This document shows, in pieces, positions 1 to 8,350 of a stretch of DNA of 64,000 nucleotides. Source of the stretch: Aeromonas enteropelogenes (GTDB lineage: Bacteria; Pseudomonadota; Gammaproteobacteria; Enterobacterales; Aeromonadaceae); NCBI RefSeq assembly GCF_000819845.1, contig NZ_CDCG01000037.1:613313-677312 (forward strand), read 5' to 3'. The position numbers were made by a program, and so were the translations under genes. Below the pieces are notes generated by a model. It did no database searches and was not told where the DNA came from. It saw only the letters and a list, made by a program, of their open reading frames with translations. Within the stretch, counting starts at the first letter, position 1, and every line of letters begins with the position of its first letter.

Positions 1-77
1 AAATAATTCGTCCGTAAATCAGCCGCAGATGCCGGTTGTTACCTTGGGCAATAGTTGCTCAATCCATGAGGCAGTGA

Positions 78-103
78 AACCAGCGATCCGGGCGGGTTTT
101 TTG
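78..103 (+). terminator. possible intrinsic terminator of a gene to the left
   Basis: AACCAGC (78-84) pairs with GCGGGTT (92-98) with one A/G mismatch, and a T run follows. It would end a plus-strand transcript entering from outside the window. The stem is short and imperfect. Confidence 0.4.
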
Positions 104-421
104 CATTTTTTTGGAATAACCCGCGAGTAACTTAGACGGTTTGCCAACGGGTGTAAATGATTGAGTTATACAATTTCGCAATACTTTGCTCAGATAACCA
201 GCAACACAGTAGATGAAAGTTATGATTTTCATCACAAATACAGCCTATAAACCCATCAATTACACTGTATCAATACTTTAATTTCAACAATGACGCAACA
301 GATGGCAATAAGCACTATTGCATTATTAGTAGCGAGCTTCGATTGAGTAGTGAATATTTATGTGAAATGGATTTTTACTGGCAGCATATGCCGACGAATG
401 AAAATTAAGCAGATATAAATC

Positions 422-450
422 GGGGAGGAGCAGAGCCGTCCTCCCCTGAA
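422..450 (-). terminator. terminator of the rib-nusB-thiL-pgpA operon
   Basis: GGGGAGGA (422-429) and TCCTCCCC (439-446) form a perfect 8-bp stem just past the pgpA stop codon. Read on the minus strand it is followed by GATTTATAT, a weak U-rich tail. Confidence 0.6.
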
Positions 451-458
451 GGGGTTGC

Positions 459-953
459 TCAGCCGAGCCAGAAGGCCAGCAATTGCATACAAAACAGGGC
501 GAACAATCCGGCGATGAGATCGTCGAGCATGATGCCAAGCCCGCCGTGGATGCGACGGTCAAACCAGGAGATGGGCCAGGGTTTGAGCACGTCGAACAGG
601 CGGAACAGCACTAAGCCGGCCACAACCCATTCCCAACCAGCCGGCGCCGCTATCATGGTGACACCAAAGCCTATTACCTCGTCCCAAACGATGGCGCCAT
701 GATCCGGCATGCCGATGGCATCGGTGGCGCTCTGGCAGATGCGAATTCCCGCCACAAAGCCCACCAGCAACAGGGCGATAAACCAGGGGGTAGCCAGACC
801 ACTCACCAGCAGGTAGAGCGGGATTGCGGCCAGGGTTCCCATGGTGCCCGGCGCCTTGGGGGAGAGACCGGAGCCAAAGCCCACCGCCAAAAAATGGAGC
901 GGGTTCTTCAGGTTCAGCCGTTTCAGCTCGGGCTTTATTCTGAACAAACTCAT
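459..953 (-). CDS. pgpA: phosphatidylglycerophosphatase A
   Basis: Inner-membrane phosphatase that dephosphorylates phosphatidylglycerophosphate to phosphatidylglycerol. The 164-residue product has the family signature VGFGSGLSP..PGTMG near the N terminus, the VWDEVIG segment near residue 90, and a DRRIHGGLGIMLDD motif near the C terminus, with hydrophobic segments between. Start chosen at 953 because this ATG overlaps the thiL stop as ATGA, a typical translational-coupling junction; an in-frame ATG at 968 would add five residues. Last gene of the riboflavin-nusB-thiL operon, the same thiL-pgpA order as in E. coli. Confidence 0.93.
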   Translation of the reverse strand: MSLFRIKPELKRLNLKNPLHFLAVGFGSGLSPKAPGTMGTLAAIPLYLLVSGLATPWFIALLLVGFVAGIRICQSATDAIGMPDHGAIVWDEVIGFGVTMIAAPAGWEWVVAGLVLFRLFDVLKPWPISWFDRRIHGGLGIMLDDLIAGLFALFCMQLLAFWLG

Positions 954-1909
954 GCGAAGTGATCCCATCCTTTCAGCGCCAGCTCGACCGGCTGCTCGCC
1001 GCGCAGATAGTCGATCCCGGGATCACCGGCCACGATGCGACCAATGCGGGTAAACTTGACGCCACTGTGAGCCAGCGCCGTATCCAGGGCACCGCGGTGT
1101 TCTTCCGGCACGGTGAAGCAGAGCTCGTAGTCGTCGCCACCGGCCAGGGCCAGTTGCCACGCCTCCTGCTCGCTCACCGCATCCTGCAGCACCGGCGAGA
1201 GGGGCAGCAGATCCAGATCGATCTGGGCCCGCACGCCGGATGCCTTGAGGATGTGGCCAAGATCCGAGGCCAGCCCGTCGGAGAGATCCAGCGCACTGCC
1301 CGCCAGCCCGCGCAGGGCCTGACCGGCCAGGATGCGGGGATGGGGGTGATCGAGCCTCGGCAGCACGGCCGCCAGCTGGTTCTCGTTGAGAGTACGCTTG
1401 CCGAGCAGGTGGGAGAGCGCCAGGGCGGCGTCCCCCAGGGTGCCGGTGACATAGATGCCATCGCCGGCCCTGGCGCCGCTGCGCATCAGGGCACGTCCGG
1501 CCGGCACCGAGCCTTTCACCGAGATGGTGATGGAAAGGGGGCCACGGGTCATGTCACCGCCCACCAGGGCCACGTTATAGTACTCGGCAAGCTCGAGGAA
1601 GCCTTCGGCAAAGCCGGCCACCCAGGACTCGTTGATGGCGGGCAGGGTCAGGGCCAGGGAGACCCAGCGCGGCTCGGCCCCCATGGCGGCGAGGTCGGAC
1701 AGGTTGACCGCCAGCGCCTTGTAGCCGAGATCCACTGGATCCATGTCGGGAAAGAAGTGCACGCCGCTCACCAGGGTATCCGTGCTCACCGCCAGTTGGG
1801 TATCGGGAGGCAGGGTCAGCAGGGCACAGTCGTCTCCGGGGCCCATCACCACGTCCTTGCGGGCGTGGGGAACCTTGAAGTACTTATCAATCAGCTCAAA
1901 TTCACCCAT
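950..1909 (-). CDS. thiL: thiamine-monophosphate kinase
   Basis: ATP-dependent kinase making thiamine diphosphate from thiamine monophosphate, the last step of the cofactor pathway. The 319-residue protein starts with GEFELIDKYF, has the Mg/ATP motif GPGDDCALL near residue 23, STDTLVSGVHFF near 42, GGDMTRGPLS near 117 and a LSDGLASDLGH segment, all typical of ThiL in the PurM/ThiL superfamily. It overlaps pgpA by an ATGA junction. No Shine-Dalgarno is visible: a hairpin with a U-tract ends only five bases before the start codon (see 1915-1938). Confidence 0.95.
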   Translation of the reverse strand: MGEFELIDKYFKVPHARKDVVMGPGDDCALLTLPPDTQLAVSTDTLVSGVHFFPDMDPVDLGYKALAVNLSDLAAMGAEPRWVSLALTLPAINESWVAGFAEGFLELAEYYNVALVGGDMTRGPLSITISVKGSVPAGRALMRSGARAGDGIYVTGTLGDAALALSHLLGKRTLNENQLAAVLPRLDHPHPRILAGQALRGLAGSALDLSDGLASDLGHILKASGVRAQIDLDLLPLSPVLQDAVSEQEAWQLALAGGDDYELCFTVPEEHRGALDTALAHSGVKFTRIGRIVAGDPGIDYLRGEQPVELALKGWDHFA

Positions 1910-1914
1910 ACAGT

Positions 1915-1938
1915 AAAAAGCCAGCAGTTAAGCTGGCT
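1915..1938 (-). terminator. terminator-like hairpin abutting thiL start
   Basis: AGCCAGC (1919-1925) and GCTGGCT (1932-1938) form a 7-bp stem with loop AGTTAA. On the minus strand it is followed by a short U run and then, after about five bases, the thiL ATG. It has terminator architecture but sits where the thiL ribosome-binding site should be, so it may act as an attenuator or translational block. Confidence 0.55.
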
Positions 1939-2110
1939 CCTCTATTAGATGCTGTTGCTGCTCTTGCTGCGAAATCGTGATCAAGGTTCATCCGCTGCCC
2001 GGGCTCCTCATGTATTTCTATACATTCCGGCCCCTGCGCTGCTCTTCACCTTGCTGACGACTTCTCGCGACAGAGCCTCTATCAGCATTGAATGCTGATG
2101 AACGTCAGGA
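1939..2110. other. nusB-thiL intercistronic region with palindrome
   Basis: About 200 bases separate nusB from thiL, unusual inside this otherwise tight operon. No gene is seen. ATCAGCATT (2081-2089) and AATGCTGAT (2091-2099) form a perfect 9-bp inverted repeat around a single G, about 10 bases past the nusB stop; no U run follows it. Confidence 0.5.
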
Positions 2111-2524
2111 TCAGCGCTTGTTCAGCGACTTGATCACCTTGTCCAGTACACCGTTGACAAACTTGTGGCTGTCATCGGCAGCAAAGGCTTTGGCCAGCTC
2201 GATCGCTTCGTTGATCACCACGCGCGGCGGCACATCATCACGACGGGTCAGCTCATAGGTCGCCAGACGCAGGATCGCCTTGTCCACCATGTCCACTTCT
2301 TCCAGCGGACGGGAGAGGAAAGGTGCAAACACCTTGTCCAGCTCGTTGCAGTGGAGCGATACCCCGAACAGCAGATCGCGGAAATAGTTCAGGTCCACAC
2401 CCTTGGTGTCCTGATCGATCTTGAACTGTTCTTCGATGTCACCCACATTGGCCTTGGTCATCTGCCACTGGTAGATGGCCTGGGTGGCGCAATGGCGGGC
2501 TTTACGGCGCTCGGACGGTTTCAA
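2111..2524 (-). CDS. nusB: transcription antitermination factor NusB
   Basis: RNA-binding factor that with NusE (ribosomal protein S10) recognises boxA in rRNA leaders. The 137-residue, all-alpha protein begins with the characteristic KPSERRKARHCATQAIY segment and contains SRPLEEVDMVDKAILRLA followed by PPRVVINEAIELAKAF near residue 100, the conserved NusB C-terminal half. Located 14 bases after ribH, as in E. coli (ribH-nusB-thiL). Confidence 0.96.
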   Translation of the reverse strand: MKPSERRKARHCATQAIYQWQMTKANVGDIEEQFKIDQDTKGVDLNYFRDLLFGVSLHCNELDKVFAPFLSRPLEEVDMVDKAILRLATYELTRRDDVPPRVVINEAIELAKAFAADDSHKFVNGVLDKVIKSLNKR

Positions 2525-2538
2525 TGCATTTCTCCTCG

Positions 2539-3009
2539 TTACACGTCCAGTTCTTTCAGGACGTTGATCATTTCGAGCGCTGCCAGTGCAGCCTCTGCAC
2601 CCTTGTTACCCGCCTTGGTACCTGCACGCTCGATGGCTTGTTCAATGTTTTCAGTGGTCAGTACGCCGAAGGCAACCGGAATTTCATATTCCATCATTAC
2701 CTGGGCCATGCCCTTGCTGTTCTCGTTGGCGACCAGATCGAAGTGGTAGGTGCCGCCACGGATGACGGTGCCGACCGCCACGATGGCGTCGTATTGACCA
2801 CTCTTGGCCAGTTTCTTGATGACCAGTGGCATTTCAACCGCACCCGGCACTTTCACCAGGGTCAGGTTGCTGTCCTGTACCTGGCCTTGACGCTTCAGTA
2901 CGTCCACTGCGCCACTCACCAGGCTGTCGTTGATGAAGCTGTTGAAGCGGGCAACGACAATCGCAACGCGCGCTGCTGGAGCGGCAATATTTCCTTCGAT
3001 AACCTTCAT
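2539..3009 (-). CDS. ribH: 6,7-dimethyl-8-ribityllumazine synthase
   Basis: Penultimate enzyme of riboflavin synthesis: condenses the RibBA product 3,4-dihydroxy-2-butanone 4-phosphate with the pyrimidine made by RibD to give lumazine. 156 residues, the family norm. Visible motifs are VARFNSFI near residue 20, the GAVEMP and [12 protein letters not shown] loops (catalytic His in the latter), and [19 protein letters not shown]. Start at 3009 matches the E. coli-type N terminus MKVIEGN; the frame stays open for 17 more codons upstream. It follows a terminator-like hairpin after ribBA. Confidence 0.96.
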   Translation of the reverse strand: MKVIEGNIAAPAARVAIVVARFNSFINDSLVSGAVDVLKRQGQVQDSNLTLVKVPGAVEMPLVIKKLAKSGQYDAIVAVGTVIRGGTYHFDLVANENSKGMAQVMMEYEIPVAFGVLTTENIEQAIERAGTKAGNKGAEAALAALEMINVLKELDV

Positions 3010-3083
3010 TGGAAATCCTGTATCTGTGCAATCAAAAGGGCCGGAGTCAAAAGTGCGCACATTCTAGCACAACAGACCCACGA

Positions 3084-3113
3084 CAAAAACCATGGCCGCA
3101 ACAGGCGGCCATG
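3084..3113 (-). terminator. internal terminator between ribBA and ribH
   Basis: CATGGCCGC (3091-3099) and GCGGCCATG (3105-3113) form a perfect 9-bp stem with loop AACAG; on the minus strand it is followed by GTTTTTG. A canonical intrinsic terminator inside the rib operon implies partial read-through or a separate promoter for ribH-nusB. Confidence 0.75.
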
Positions 3114-3139
3114 ATAGTGATTTAAGCGAAATGAGCCGC

Positions 3140-4249
3140 TTATTCGCCGACGTATTCCACCACTTCCAGACCAAAGCCGCCGAGGGCATGGTACTTCTTC
3201 GGTGAACTCAGCAGGCGCATCTTGCCCACCCCCAGCGCCTTGAGGATCTGGGAGCCGACGCCGACCCGGCGCGAGGTGCCTTGCCACTTGGCCCCTTCCG
3301 GTGCCAGCCCCTTGTCGGCAGCCTCGAACCCCTTGACCCGGGCCAGCAGCTCGGCGCCATGGGCTTCCGCCCCCAGGATCACCAGCACTCCGCCCTCGTC
3401 GGCAATGCGGGCCATGGACTTGGGCAGCGGCCAGCTACGCGCAGCATGACGGTCGGTCAGCAACAGATCGCTCAGCACGTCGTGCAGATGGACCCGCACC
3501 AGGGTCGGCTGATCCGCCTGCACCTCGCCTTTCTTCAGGGCAAAGTGAACCTGGTTGTCGATGGTGTCGCGGAAGGTGAGGAGATCGAACTCGCCATATT
3601 CGGTGGGCAGCTTGCACTCGGCCACCTTCTCGACCGTGGTCTCGTGCTGATTGCGGTACTCGATAAGATCCGCAATGGTGCCAAGCTTGATGCCGTGCTG
3701 CTCGGCGAAGATCTCGAGGTCCGGTCGGCGCGCCATGGTGCCATCCTCGTTGAGGATCTCGACGATGACGGAGGCCGCCTCGTAACCGGCCAGACGAGCC
3801 AGGTCACAACCCGCCTCGGTGTGGCCGGCGCGGGTCAGCACACCGCCATCCTGCGCCATCAGCGGGAAGATGTGGCCCGGCTGCACCAGATCGGAGGCTT
3901 TGGCGTCCGGCGCCACGGCAGCCTGTACGGTCACGGCGCGATCGGCGGCGGAGATGCCGGTAGTGACCCCTTCGGCCGCTTCGATGGTCACGGTGAAGGC
4001 GGTAGAGAACTGGGCGTTGTTGCGATCGACCATCAGCGGCAGCGCCAGCTGCTTGCAGCGATCCCGGGTCAGGGTCAGGCAGATGAGGCCACGGCCGTAG
4101 CGGGCCATGAAGTTGATGTCTTCCGGGCGGACACAGGAGGCGGCCATGATGAGGTCCCCTTCGTTCTCCCTGTCTTCGTCGTCCATCAGGATCACCATCT
4201 TGCCAGCCTTGATATCGGCAATGATTTCCTGGGTTGTGCTCAGCGCCAT
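3140..4249 (-). CDS. ribBA: 3,4-dihydroxy-2-butanone-4-phosphate synthase with degenerate GTP cyclohydrolase II-like domain
   Basis: 369 residues. The N-terminal DHBP synthase half (about 1-205) is intact: it has the acidic Mg site [11 protein letters not shown] at 23-33 and [16 protein letters not shown] near 142, and converts ribulose 5-phosphate to DHBP plus formate. The C-terminal half (about 205-369) has the fold signature of GTP cyclohydrolase II, but the usual cysteine-rich zinc segment is replaced by [17 protein letters not shown], with no cysteine, so GTP cyclohydrolase activity is not expected. This matches the RibBX-type hybrids described in Proteobacteria; a separate ribA should exist elsewhere. 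Lies between ribE and ribH in the operon. Confidence 0.92.
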   Translation of the reverse strand: MALSTTQEIIADIKAGKMVILMDDEDRENEGDLIMAASCVRPEDINFMARYGRGLICLTLTRDRCKQLALPLMVDRNNAQFSTAFTVTIEAAEGVTTGISAADRAVTVQAAVAPDAKASDLVQPGHIFPLMAQDGGVLTRAGHTEAGCDLARLAGYEAASVIVEILNEDGTMARRPDLEIFAEQHGIKLGTIADLIEYRNQHETTVEKVAECKLPTEYGEFDLLTFRDTIDNQVHFALKKGEVQADQPTLVRVHLHDVLSDLLLTDRHAARSWPLPKSMARIADEGGVLVILGAEAHGAELLARVKGFEAADKGLAPEGAKWQGTSRRVGVGSQILKALGVGKMRLLSSPKKYHALGGFGLEVVEYVGE

Positions 4250-4381
4250 GGGCTACTCCATCAATGTGCGTGGGGATTGAGCCTGCGGGCTCAACTCGAC
4301 CTGGGTTTATGTGGCTCTAGATTGGGGCTCCCTGGCCCATTTCAATCGGAGCGGGATCACAGAACGGCGTTTTGCTTCGCC
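4250..4381. other. ribE-ribBA intercistronic region
   Basis: 132 bases without a gene. TTGAGCC (4277-4283) and GGCTCAA (4288-4294) form a perfect 7-bp hairpin with loop TGCG. I looked for the conserved FMN riboswitch segments and did not find them. Confidence 0.45.
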
Positions 4382-5035
4382 TCAGAGAAAACCAGCCTTG
4401 GCCAGCTTCTCCAGCGTCAGGTTAGAGGCCGTGCTCTCCTGGCTCTTGCCCATCATCAGCCGCTCCAGATAGCGGGCAATCTGATCCACCTCGAGGTTAA
4501 CGCGCCGGCCCGGTTTCCACTGGGCTATGGTGGTCTCTTGGGCGGTGTGGGGCACTATGGTCAGGCGAAACAGATCCCCCTGCACCGCATTGACCGTGAG
4601 GCTGATGCCGTCCACCGCGATGGATCCCTTCTCGGCGATGTAGCGAGAGAGCGACCCTGGCGCCTTGATCCAGTACTCGATGGCGCGACCGCTGCTGGAG
4701 ACGCTTTTCACTTCCCCTACCCCATCTACATGGCCGGAGACCAAATGACCGCCCAACCGGGAGGTAGGCATCAAGGCCTTCTCGAGGTTGACTCTATCGC
4801 CCACCTTCGCCTCGGCAAAGCCGGTGCGCGACAGGGTCTCCAGCGATACGTCGGCGGTATAGCTCTTGTCACCCAGCGCTACCACAGTGAGGCAAACGCC
4901 GTTGGTCGCGATGGAATCCCCCAGTTTCACGTCGCCAAAATCCAGGGTCGGCGCGTGTACGGTGAGGGCCATGTCTTCGCCCTGGCGGCGCAGGCTGGCC
5001 AGGGTTCCCACCGCTTCGATAATTCCGGTAAACAT
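4382..5035 (-). CDS. ribE: riboflavin synthase alpha subunit
   Basis: Dismutates two lumazine molecules into riboflavin and the RibH pyrimidine substrate. 217 residues with the two lumazine-binding repeats of the family: repeat 1 opens with MFTGIIEAVG and contains GVCLTV near residue 45, repeat 2 begins near residue 98 with HLVSGHVDGVGEV and contains GISLTVNAV near 143. Start at 5035 gives the invariant MFTGIIE N terminus; an upstream ATG would add three residues. Called ribC in E. coli nomenclature and ribE in much other annotation. Confidence 0.95.
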   Translation of the reverse strand: MFTGIIEAVGTLASLRRQGEDMALTVHAPTLDFGDVKLGDSIATNGVCLTVVALGDKSYTADVSLETLSRTGFAEAKVGDRVNLEKALMPTSRLGGHLVSGHVDGVGEVKSVSSSGRAIEYWIKAPGSLSRYIAEKGSIAVDGISLTVNAVQGDLFRLTIVPHTAQETTIAQWKPGRRVNLEVDQIARYLERLMMGKSQESTASNLTLEKLAKAGFL

Positions 5036-5162
5036 GCAGATCACCTTGCTGATGACGGGGCCGGCCCGGCCCCGCTGAAAATGAAAAGTTCAGGTTATCT
5101 TTAGCCATGGTACGAGTGGCTTGCGCTCCCTCACACGACTAACCGTGGAAGCAGCCGGCTCG

Positions 5163-6272
5163 TCAGGCAATCCTGGCCGTGATGCGAATATCCTGCCCCA
5201 CCAGCCGTACATCCTTGATATTGAGCTTGGGCGCCTGGAACAGACGGGTGAGCCCGGGCAGATGGAACAGGCCGCGCCCCTCATCACCCATCAGCTTGGG
5301 TGCCTGATAGAGCACCAGCTCATCCACCAGCCCCTTGTCCAGCAGGGCGCCGCACAGCCGCGGCCCCGCTTCCACCAGTACCGAATTGACGTTCTGCTTG
5401 GCCAACTGCATGAAGAGGCTGACAAGGTCCAGCCTTCCCTCGTGCAGCGGCAGCTCCAGTTGTTGCACCCACGCAGGCCACTCTCCGCCGGCCTGGTGGC
5501 GGGCCAGCAGCACAGGACTCTCGCTCTGGAACAGGGGCAGGTCGGGGGTCAGCCGGTTTTGTGAATCGACGATGACCCGCAGCGGCTGGCGCAGGGTCTC
5601 CTTGGGATAGGCGGCCTTGACCGAGGAGGGCAGCTCATCCCAGCGCACAGTCAGGGAGGCGCCATCAGCCAGCACGGTTTCGGCGCTGGAGAGCACCGCA
5701 TCGTGGCGGGCCCGCAACCGCTGCACGTCGCGGCGCGCATCGGGGGAGGTGATCCACTGGCTCTCGCCGCTCGCCATGGCGGTGCGGCCATCAAGACTGG
5801 CGCCAAGCTTGACCGTCACCAGTGGAAACGCGGTGCGCATCCGCTTGAAAAAGCCCGGGTTGAGCGCCTCGGCCTCGGCAGCCAGCAGGCCGAAATCAGC
5901 CTTGATCCCCGCCTCGGAGAGCATCCGCAAGCCGCGACCGGCCACCTGAGGGTTGGGATCCACCATGGCAGCCACCACCCGGCTCACGCCGGCCTTGATC
6001 AGCGCCTCGGCGCAGGGCGGGGTACGACCATGGTGGGAGCAAGGTTCCAGGGTCACGTAGGCGGTGGCGCCGCGGGCCTTTTCACCCGCGGCGTGCAGGG
6101 CATAGACCTCGGCATGGGGTTCACCGGCACGCTGGTGCCAGCCCTCCCCCACCACTTCGCCGGCCTTCACCAGCACGGCGCCGACACAGGGGTTGGGCGC
6201 CGTGGTGTAGCGGCCACGACGGGCCAGTTCGAGGGCCCGACTCATCCATCGGTAATCGTCTTGACTAAACAT
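5163..6272 (-). CDS. ribD: bifunctional diaminohydroxyphosphoribosylaminopyrimidine deaminase / reductase
   Basis: Second and third steps of riboflavin synthesis. N-terminal cytidine-deaminase-like domain (about 1-145) has the zinc ligands in HAEVYAL near residue 53 and PCSHHGRTPPC near 77; the C-terminal DHFR-like reductase domain (about 150-365) contains VTVKLGASLDGRTA and the GPRLCGALL segment. 369 residues from the start at 6272, chosen for an MFSQDDYRWM N terminus and a GGGAG about nine bases upstream; the frame is open 13 codons further. Follows nrdR with a gap of 57 bases. Confidence 0.94.
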   Translation of the reverse strand: MFSQDDYRWMSRALELARRGRYTTAPNPCVGAVLVKAGEVVGEGWHQRAGEPHAEVYALHAAGEKARGATAYVTLEPCSHHGRTPPCAEALIKAGVSRVVAAMVDPNPQVAGRGLRMLSEAGIKADFGLLAAEAEALNPGFFKRMRTAFPLVTVKLGASLDGRTAMASGESQWITSPDARRDVQRLRARHDAVLSSAETVLADGASLTVRWDELPSSVKAAYPKETLRQPLRVIVDSQNRLTPDLPLFQSESPVLLARHQAGGEWPAWVQQLELPLHEGRLDLVSLFMQLAKQNVNSVLVEAGPRLCGALLDKGLVDELVLYQAPKLMGDEGRGLFHLPGLTRLFQAPKLNIKDVRLVGQDIRITARIA

Positions 6273-6329
6273 CTGGGCTCCCGTTACAGGCGAGAAAAGA
6301 GGGTCATTCATACAAAGCCTGACGCAGGC

Positions 6330-6779
6330 TTACTTCTCCAGCTTGGCAATCTCTTCGCCAAACTCGCGAATATCTTCAAAGCTGCGATAGACGGAGGCGA
6401 AACGGATATAGGCCACCTTGTCGAGCCCCTTGAGTTCGTCCATCACCAGATTGCCTACCAGCTCGGAGGCGACTTCACGCTCGCCGGTGGCGCGCAGGCG
6501 GGACTTGATATGGTTGACCGCCTTTTCGATGGCCTCCATGCTCACCGGGCGCTTCTCCAGCGCCCGCAGAATGCCGGCACGCAGCTTGTCCTCGTTGAAC
6601 GGCTCGCGCGAGCCGTTGCTCTTGATGACCCGTGGCATCACCAGCTCGGCCATCTCGAAGGTGGTGAAACGCTCGTGGCAGAGCAGACACTCACGACGGC
6701 GGCGCACCTGATGGCCTTCGGCCACCAGACGGGAATCGATCACCTTGGTATCAACGGCACTACAGAAAGGGCAATGCAT
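6330..6779 (-). CDS. nrdR: transcriptional repressor NrdR
   Basis: Zinc- and nucleotide-binding repressor of ribonucleotide reductase genes. 149 residues: the zinc ribbon has CPFC at 3-6 and a second CxxC in RRRECLLC near 28-34, followed by an ATP-cone domain (about 49-139) with [17 protein letters not shown]. Start at 6779 gives the invariant MHCPFC terminus; the longer open frame upstream lacks family support. First gene of the rib operon, as in E. coli (nrdR-ribD). Confidence 0.96.
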   Translation of the reverse strand: MHCPFCSAVDTKVIDSRLVAEGHQVRRRRECLLCHERFTTFEMAELVMPRVIKSNGSREPFNEDKLRAGILRALEKRPVSMEAIEKAVNHIKSRLRATGEREVASELVGNLVMDELKGLDKVAYIRFASVYRSFEDIREFGEEIAKLEK

Positions 6780-6883
6780 CGGACCTCCGGCGTTAACAGA
6801 AACGGGCTCCTGCCCCACGGGGCCAGGCACTAGGCCGCTCAGTGTAACACGGCCATCCAAAACCGGTAAAAGCCCAGAAAAAA

Positions 6884-6909
6884 CAATGCCACCCGAGGGT
6901 GGCATTGCT
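6884..6909 (-). terminator. glyA terminator
   Basis: CAATGCCACCC (6884-6894) pairs with GGGTGGCATTG (6897-6907 region) around a GAG-type loop; on the minus strand a run of six U follows. Strong intrinsic terminator just past the glyA stop. Confidence 0.85.
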
Positions 6910-6932
6910 CTTCAACCTGAAAGTCAGGCGGA

Positions 6933-8186
6933 TTATGCATAAACCGGGAAACGGCGGCAGATGTCCAGCACCTTCTCGCGGGTGTTGGCCAGCACTTCGT
7001 CGTTGTCGTGGTTGTCCAGCACGTCGCAGATCCAGTTGGTCAGCTGGATGGACTCGGCTTCCTTGAAACCGCGGCGGGTGATGGCCGGGGTACCAATACG
7101 CACACCGGAGGTGACGAACGGGGAACGCGGATCGTTCGGCACCGAGTTCTTGTTGACGGTGATGTTGGCCTTGCCCAGCGCTGCGTCGGCATCCTTACCG
7201 GTCAGCTCACGGCCGATCAAGTCAACCAGCATGAGGTGGTTGTCGGTGCCGCCGGAGACGATCTTGTAACCGCGCTCGATGAAGGTAGCCGCCATCGCCT
7301 TGGCGTTTTTGACAACCTGGGCCTGATAGGTCTTGAACTCGGGCTCCAGCGCCTCTTTGAAGGCAACAGCCTTGCCGGCGATGACGTGCATCAGCGGGCC
7401 ACCCTGACCACCCGGGAAGACGGCGGAGTTGAGCTTCTTGTACAGATCTTCGTCGTCAGCGGCGGAGAGGATCAGACCACCGCGGGGACCGGCCAGGGTC
7501 TTGTGGGTGGTGGAGGTGACCACGTGAGCATGGGGCACCGGGTTCGGGTAAACGCCGGCGGCAATCAGACCGGCCACGTGAGCCATGTCGACGAACAGGT
7601 AGGCACCGATCTTGTCGGCGATCTCGCGCATGCGGGCCCAGTCGACGATGCCGGAGTAAGCGGAAAAGCCACCGATCATCATCTTCGGCTTGTGCTCAAC
7701 GGCCAGACGCTCCATCTCGTCGTAATCGATCTTGCCGGACTCGTCGATGCCGTAGGGAATGATGTTGTACAGCTTGCCGGAGAAGTTGACCGGGGAGCCG
7801 TGGGTCAGGTGACCGCCGTGGGCCAGGTTCATGCCCAGCACTGTATCGCCCGGCTGCAGCAGGGCCATGTAGACGGCGCTGTTGGCCTGGGAGCCGGAGT
7901 GCGGCTGCACGTTGGCGTAGGTGGCACCGAACAGCTCTTTGGCGCGCTCGATGGCCAGGGTTTCGACCACATCCACATACTCGCAACCACCGTAGTAGCG
8001 CTTGGCCGGGTAGCCTTCGGCGTACTTGTTGGTCAGCTGGGAGCCCTGGGCTTCCATGACGCGGGGGCTGGTGTAGTTCTCAGACGCAATCAGCTCGATA
8101 TGCTCTTCCTGACGACGGGTCTCGTCTGTGATGGCCTGCCACAATTGCGGATCATAATTGGCGATGGTCATGTCACGTTTCAACAT
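6933..8186 (-). CDS. glyA: serine hydroxymethyltransferase
   Basis: PLP enzyme interconverting serine and glycine with tetrahydrofolate, the main source of one-carbon units. 417 residues, the E. coli length. The PLP-binding lysine lies in [14 protein letters not shown] near residue 229; [15 protein letters not shown] and the YGGCEYVD segments are also visible. Start at 8186 places the ATG behind a good CAGGAGAG ribosome site; the frame is open 31 codons further with no family similarity. Monocistronic, with its own terminator and a PurR-like box just upstream of the ribosome site. Confidence 0.97.
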   Translation of the reverse strand: MLKRDMTIANYDPQLWQAITDETRRQEEHIELIASENYTSPRVMEAQGSQLTNKYAEGYPAKRYYGGCEYVDVVETLAIERAKELFGATYANVQPHSGSQANSAVYMALLQPGDTVLGMNLAHGGHLTHGSPVNFSGKLYNIIPYGIDESGKIDYDEMERLAVEHKPKMMIGGFSAYSGIVDWARMREIADKIGAYLFVDMAHVAGLIAAGVYPNPVPHAHVVTSTTHKTLAGPRGGLILSAADDEDLYKKLNSAVFPGGQGGPLMHVIAGKAVAFKEALEPEFKTYQAQVVKNAKAMAATFIERGYKIVSGGTDNHLMLVDLIGRELTGKDADAALGKANITVNKNSVPNDPRSPFVTSGVRIGTPAITRRGFKEAESIQLTNWICDVLDNHDNDEVLANTREKVLDICRRFPVYA

Positions 8187-8198
8187 CCGTTTCTCTCC

Positions 8199-8214
8199 TG
8201 AAAATCGTTTGCGC
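8199..8214 (-). promoter_or_regulatory. PurR-like operator upstream of glyA
   Basis: On the minus strand GCGCAAACGATTTTCA resembles the PurR consensus ACGCAAACGTTTTCGT, with the CGCAAACG half intact and the other half weaker. It lies directly before the glyA ribosome site. glyA is a known PurR target in E. coli; whether this copy functions is inferred. Confidence 0.42.
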
Positions 8215-8322
8215 GTTAGGTGAAGTGGGGCAGCGCATTGTAACGTGAGCTGGATCAAAGAGACAGTCCAACCACCCAAAAAAATGTTGAATTTATGTTG
8301 TAAAAAACGAGTGCGATCACGT

Positions 8323-8336
8323 CTTCAGATCTGAAG
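8323..8336. repeat. perfect 14-bp palindrome downstream of torS
   Basis: CTTCAGATCTGAAG lies between torS (stop at 8351) and glyA. It could be the core of a torS terminator, but no U run follows on the minus strand. Confidence 0.4.
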
Positions 8337-8350
8337 GCCCCCTTCCTCGA

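Larger units (their letters stand above)
1..458. other. AT-rich non-coding left end
   Basis: No credible gene is seen here. The stretch is much richer in A+T than the genes around it. It contains a plus-strand terminator-like hairpin near 78-98, a 7-bp inverted repeat (GATGAAA at 212-218, TTTCATC at 227-233) and the pgpA-side terminator at 422-446. It probably holds the control region of a gene lying to the left of the window. Confidence 0.5.

Noticed and set aside
4250..4381. FMN riboswitch in the rib operon
   Set aside because: No conserved RFN-element blocks found in this gap or upstream of ribD.
3281..5104. 607-codon plus-strand open frame across ribBA and ribE
   Set aside because: Antisense shadow of GC-rich genes; repetitive composition and no family similarity.
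8187..8350. Glycine riboswitch upstream of glyA
   Set aside because: No aptamer consensus; only a PurR-like box and ribosome site are visible.
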